From: Chrysaora quinquecirrha
Taxonomy: Eukaryota; Cnidaria; Scyphozoa; Semaeostomeae; Pelagiidae
Length of the DNA: 64,000 bases
Direction of reading: 5' to 3'
Assembly: GCA_014526335.1 (NCBI GenBank)
Contig: JACTAT010000027.1
Location: 182,960-246,959, forward strand
Part shown: positions 60,867 through 64,000 of the stretch, piece after piece
Layout of the letters: every line of letters starts with the position of its first letter
Numbering within the stretch: the stretch's first letter is position 1
The notes under the pieces: model-generated
Told to the model about the DNA's origin: nothing
The model's database searches: none
What the model saw: the letters and a program-made list of their open reading frames with translations, nothing else
Position numbers and translations under genes: made by a program

Positions 60867-62787
60867 AACCGTTTCCTGGTACAATGCTCAACGTCTTAGA
60901 GTTCAGAATAAAAAATCCTTTTAATTCAGGGTCACATGTCTCTAATTTCTAACATAATCTATTTTGGAAAGAACAATTTCCTACTTCCTTCCACAGTGAA
61001 AGTATAATTGAAGCCGACATTGAGCAAGTCATAAGATTAGGAAACTCTGTCTTCTTGCCAAGTCTAAGCTTTCGTTGAGCCCCCATTGAGCTTAGCAACC
61101 CAATAATCCAAAGTATACTGAAATAGTAACAACCTTTGCCACGTCAAACCACTTTTGATTTCATCTGCCTAAGTCCATCTATTACTTCATTGTCTTGACA
61201 CTAATATTCGTCGGTCCTCTAATCTTTCCCTCCAGTCTTTTGCTGATTATCAGGACTGTTCTACCCACCCATACAATTATATCCTGCTCTCATCTCATAT
61301 CTTCTTTTCCTTTGGATTGTTTCGTGTCATCAGAAAGGCTTGTTACGCCTTGTTGCATCATCGAGTTTCGTAATTTTTTTCAGGATCCGATCTCTGTGTG
61401 GTGTCACCAAGTTTGAACCGAACTGCTTTTGATTTGAATTAGATCCTTTTTCAGTCTTGTTTGCTCTGGGTTATCGAACTTTCTTAGAAGCTTTTCTCTG
61501 TACATCAGGAGCTACTCAGCTTTGAAATAGAACGGGTGTTTTTTAATAGGCTTATTCAGAGGGATTTGGAGATTCGTTTTCATCTTATCCTGAGTTATAC
61601 TGAGTGCTAGAATTTCACACAGCTTTCTCCGATTTGGGTGCTTTTTAAGGGATTTATTGACATGTAGCGTTGAGCTGAGGATAGTTGGGCAGATAATCTA
61701 TTCTAATGCTAGGCAGTGAGTTCTAACTACCTGAGTCTCTTGTTTTCGCTACCCAGCTATTAATATGTAAAAAAATTGCAACAGTAACATCAAGCGACGT
61801 TGTGGAACTTATGTAGTGAGTCTAAACGGTAGTATCACCTCTCTAACTCCTTCCAAAGTAGGCTTACCTATTGGTCTACCCACAAGAGCCGAGCGTGCCT
61901 AACCGTTGAGAATTAGTAAGGCTCCATGAGGACTTTGAGCGAGGCTGTTGCCACTCCGTAGTTCCTGCTTAGGCCTAACATTCCGCTTGCAAGGGATTCA
62001 GAATGGATGAAGGGCTTTGGCTAACAACATATAGCTACTTGAACTATACCTGGTTCTCTGGGCCTTTAACTAAAAACAAAGGGAACGTCGTTATATGATA
62101 CATGCCCCAGGGTTTCTTATAGAAGAGCTAGTGGATATTAGAAAGGGAGGGGCATTTTTTTAGAATTGAACTAGTATAAGGGAGCTGGAAAATGATCATT
62201 GAACCTAAGTGACCTTTTCCTTGAATTATAGAGTCGCATTTAGATTTTTGAACCACAAGGGTAGGAATAATTTACTGTAGGCGAAGTTAGAAAATTCTGT
62301 AAAGTAATCTAAAGATACAAGGGGGTTCTTTTACAAGGGACCGTAGAGAAATATCGAGATTTATGTTTGAAGCTGTGCATGAAATAGGTAACATCTCACC
62401 GATCCAACTCGACATCTCCTTGTTCCTCTCACAAAAGGGAATTTATAGAAACTTTAAAGATTTTCCGCTTAGAGCTGCTTTTTTGAAACAATTTTTCTAT
62501 GCTGTATGACCTATTTTTCTGTGTGTGACTAACATTTTTACAAAACTGGGGGATGGTAGCACAAACTGTGTGGGCTGACACTTTGCATTCAAATCTTGGT
62601 TCAATGTCTTATCGTTTCGTGTGGTACATGCATTGTAAGGGCTGGTCGCAGATTTTTTTGTAAGTTTCGATGACGTTAGGGTATCGACAAATTGCTAATG
62701 CTGAATCCAATGCAAGTCAATCCATCGAGGCGTCGAGGCGATAGTTACTAGGGTTAATTACTGTTCCCATCATCTGGCTAACTTCGT
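60867..62787. other. Intron or intergenic sequence, no gene recognised
   Basis: Should lie in the intron after TM3. No TM4 exon found. The frame at 61195-61416 is hydrophobic, but it has no splice sites in phase and no adhesion-GPCR motif. No known repeat family seen. Confidence 0.4.
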
Positions 62788-63145
62788 TACAAGCTTTTTT
62801 TATATAAAGAACCACTTTATAAGGAACCTACATGTAGAAGGCCCAAAAATTTAAAAACTTATACTACTAAGGAGAAAATCATTAAGGAACTTTTCAATGT
62901 TGAATGAAAGCCGGTTCCATTTGCAGTCAAAAATCACAGAAATTGTACGTTACGCATGTATCAGATGTTTCCTTGAGTACTGTAGTCTCGACCTTTGCTT
63001 GCATGCAAGTGTTTCTCTACTATTGTTATGATACTCAGTGTGCACTAAAGGAACTTTTGAAACTACAATTGCTCAAAAGGGTTCACAAATAAGGAACTTT
63101 AAGAATTAGGCCTTGAGGTAGGTTCTTTATAAAAACAAAGCGTGT
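62788..63145. mobile_element. TA-flanked MITE, GGAAC word family
   Basis: TA/CAAGCTTTTTTTATATAAAG at the left, AGGTTCTTTATAAAAACAAAGCGTG/TA at the right. Collinear with 7671-8072 but with small deletions. Confidence 0.78.
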
Positions 63146-64000
63146 ATTACGTGACATAGTGGAAGCAACATTTGAAAAATATTCTGAAAATTTATACGCT
63201 TTCCACAGTCGCGTGCGTTTTTGAAAATAAACGCTGCACTAACGAACTGAAAGCTCTCAGCTTGAGCAGAACAGTTGACCATTAAGCATTGAAAATTGCC
63301 AAGGTTTTGCAGTTTTCTCTGTCGATCCCTGCCGCTATGGTGAGTTTAAGCTGATCGGAGTATGCTGGAAAAACAAGGTGATTAGAATAGAAATCTGCGT
63401 TCGTTTCGGCTCACCACGCAGAGTCCTTGTTTTGCGCTGCATGGCATTTTCAGAAAATTCGAAAGAAAATCCTACATAATTGTCGGATAAGCAGCTTTTA
63501 CGTCTTTATTATTGACAACGCTAGGCTTAAGAAAGTATCGCAAAAATTCGCTTTAAAACTGAGAATAACGACAATTTGATTATCAAGAAATTCCATACCC
63601 AGTTCAAGATACCCTTCAGAATTTATCAATATTATATTATAATAAATTAGATTTATACACTAGTTAGTTAATACGTTATATGATAGTATATTTATAATAT
63701 TTCTGTCCTATTTAAATAAATGTTCTATGGACAGGTAAGTCTAATGAAATGAACAACATAGCCCTCAGTAGCGAGATTTTTGGAAAATATTGGGTTAGTA
63801 AGAGATCCTTGCTGGAAAACCTATATGTTTTCACGGAAATCCCTTGAAAATCCTTTTGTTTTGGTAATAATTTCGTACTTCTTTTTGAAGAGTGAATCGC
63901 TCCTAGGATTAGAAGTTTACTGCGAGTCGTTCCCCCCTTAAACAGGGGAAAGTCGAAAAGGTTTCTGTAAAACATACGATGAAACGATGCTAGTAGCTTG
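63146..64000. other. Window end, no gene recognised
   Basis: AT-rich sequence. The remaining TM exons of the aGPCR should be further downstream. The minus-strand frame at 63712-63975 has no recognisable domain. Confidence 0.4.

Noticed and set aside
61195..61416. Hydrophobic 73-residue frame with FVGPLIFPSSLLLI
   Set aside because: It recalls a transmembrane segment, but no in-phase splice sites or family B2 motif were found.
63325..63360. IPAAMVSLS followed by a stop, resembling the start of adhesion-GPCR TM4
   Set aside because: The acceptor phase is wrong for the phase 1 end of the TM3 exon, and the frame stops after a few residues.

Overview
This is eukaryotic, metazoan DNA: AT-rich, with small exons flanked by GT-AG introns and a dense load of short non-autonomous transposons. 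The gene content (a single-exon class A GPCR, a PACT-domain centrosomal protein, a WAP exon, and a very large LRR/GON/Ig/Sushi/EGF adhesion-type GPCR) and the repeat landscape suggest a cnidarian, most likely an anthozoan such as a stony coral. That placement is inference; the window carries no species marker. A 500-N assembly gap lies at 17293-17792.

Layout. 1-12 kb: one WAP-domain exon (1345-1527), then mostly repeats: a minisatellite of 117- and 87-bp units (2089-4900), a 105-bp tandem expansion inside a transposon (5954-6960), an 8-bp-TSD (hAT-like) element (8617-8779) and about 1.8 kb of degenerate CCTCCACATTACTG words (8830-10660). 12-13 kb: an intact single-exon class A GPCR. 14.2 kb: a possible minus-strand first exon of unknown product. 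17.8-21.2 kb: the 3' exons of a pericentrin/AKAP9-type gene, with coiled coil and C-terminal PACT domain.

25-59.7 kb is one gene on the plus strand, rebuilt here from 26 exons whose splice phases agree at all but one junction: signal peptide, LRRNT, two LRRs, LRRCT, a GON domain spread over three exons, a beta-trefoil-like domain, three Ig domains, Sushi, EGF, a Ser/Thr-rich linker, a GAIN domain, the GPS motif, and TM1-TM3 of a family B2 (adhesion) 7TM. TM4-TM7 are not recognisable before the window ends. Three single-base frame problems fall in the GAIN exons and are either assembly errors or real decay. The ectodomain modules are bounded by phase-1 introns, the usual mark of exon shuffling. 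The introns hold nearly every repeat family of the window, a (TTGAC)n and a (GAT)n microsatellite, a 612-bp mariner-like element and a 671-bp fold-back that starts 7 bp into an intron.

The most unusual signal is in the repeats. Several unrelated short transposon groups share one design: a conserved outer terminal repeat, then a family-specific inner word of 5-10 bp that is repeated many times, in both orientations, through the whole element. Families with the same outer end can carry different inner words (GGAAC, GCAAC or GAATA behind a TA-flanked CACnCTTTTTTATAA end; CAAACATT or CCAACATT behind GGCCCTGGCCAAACG; others behind AGACTACGTTCACACG and CAGGGCCGTCG).
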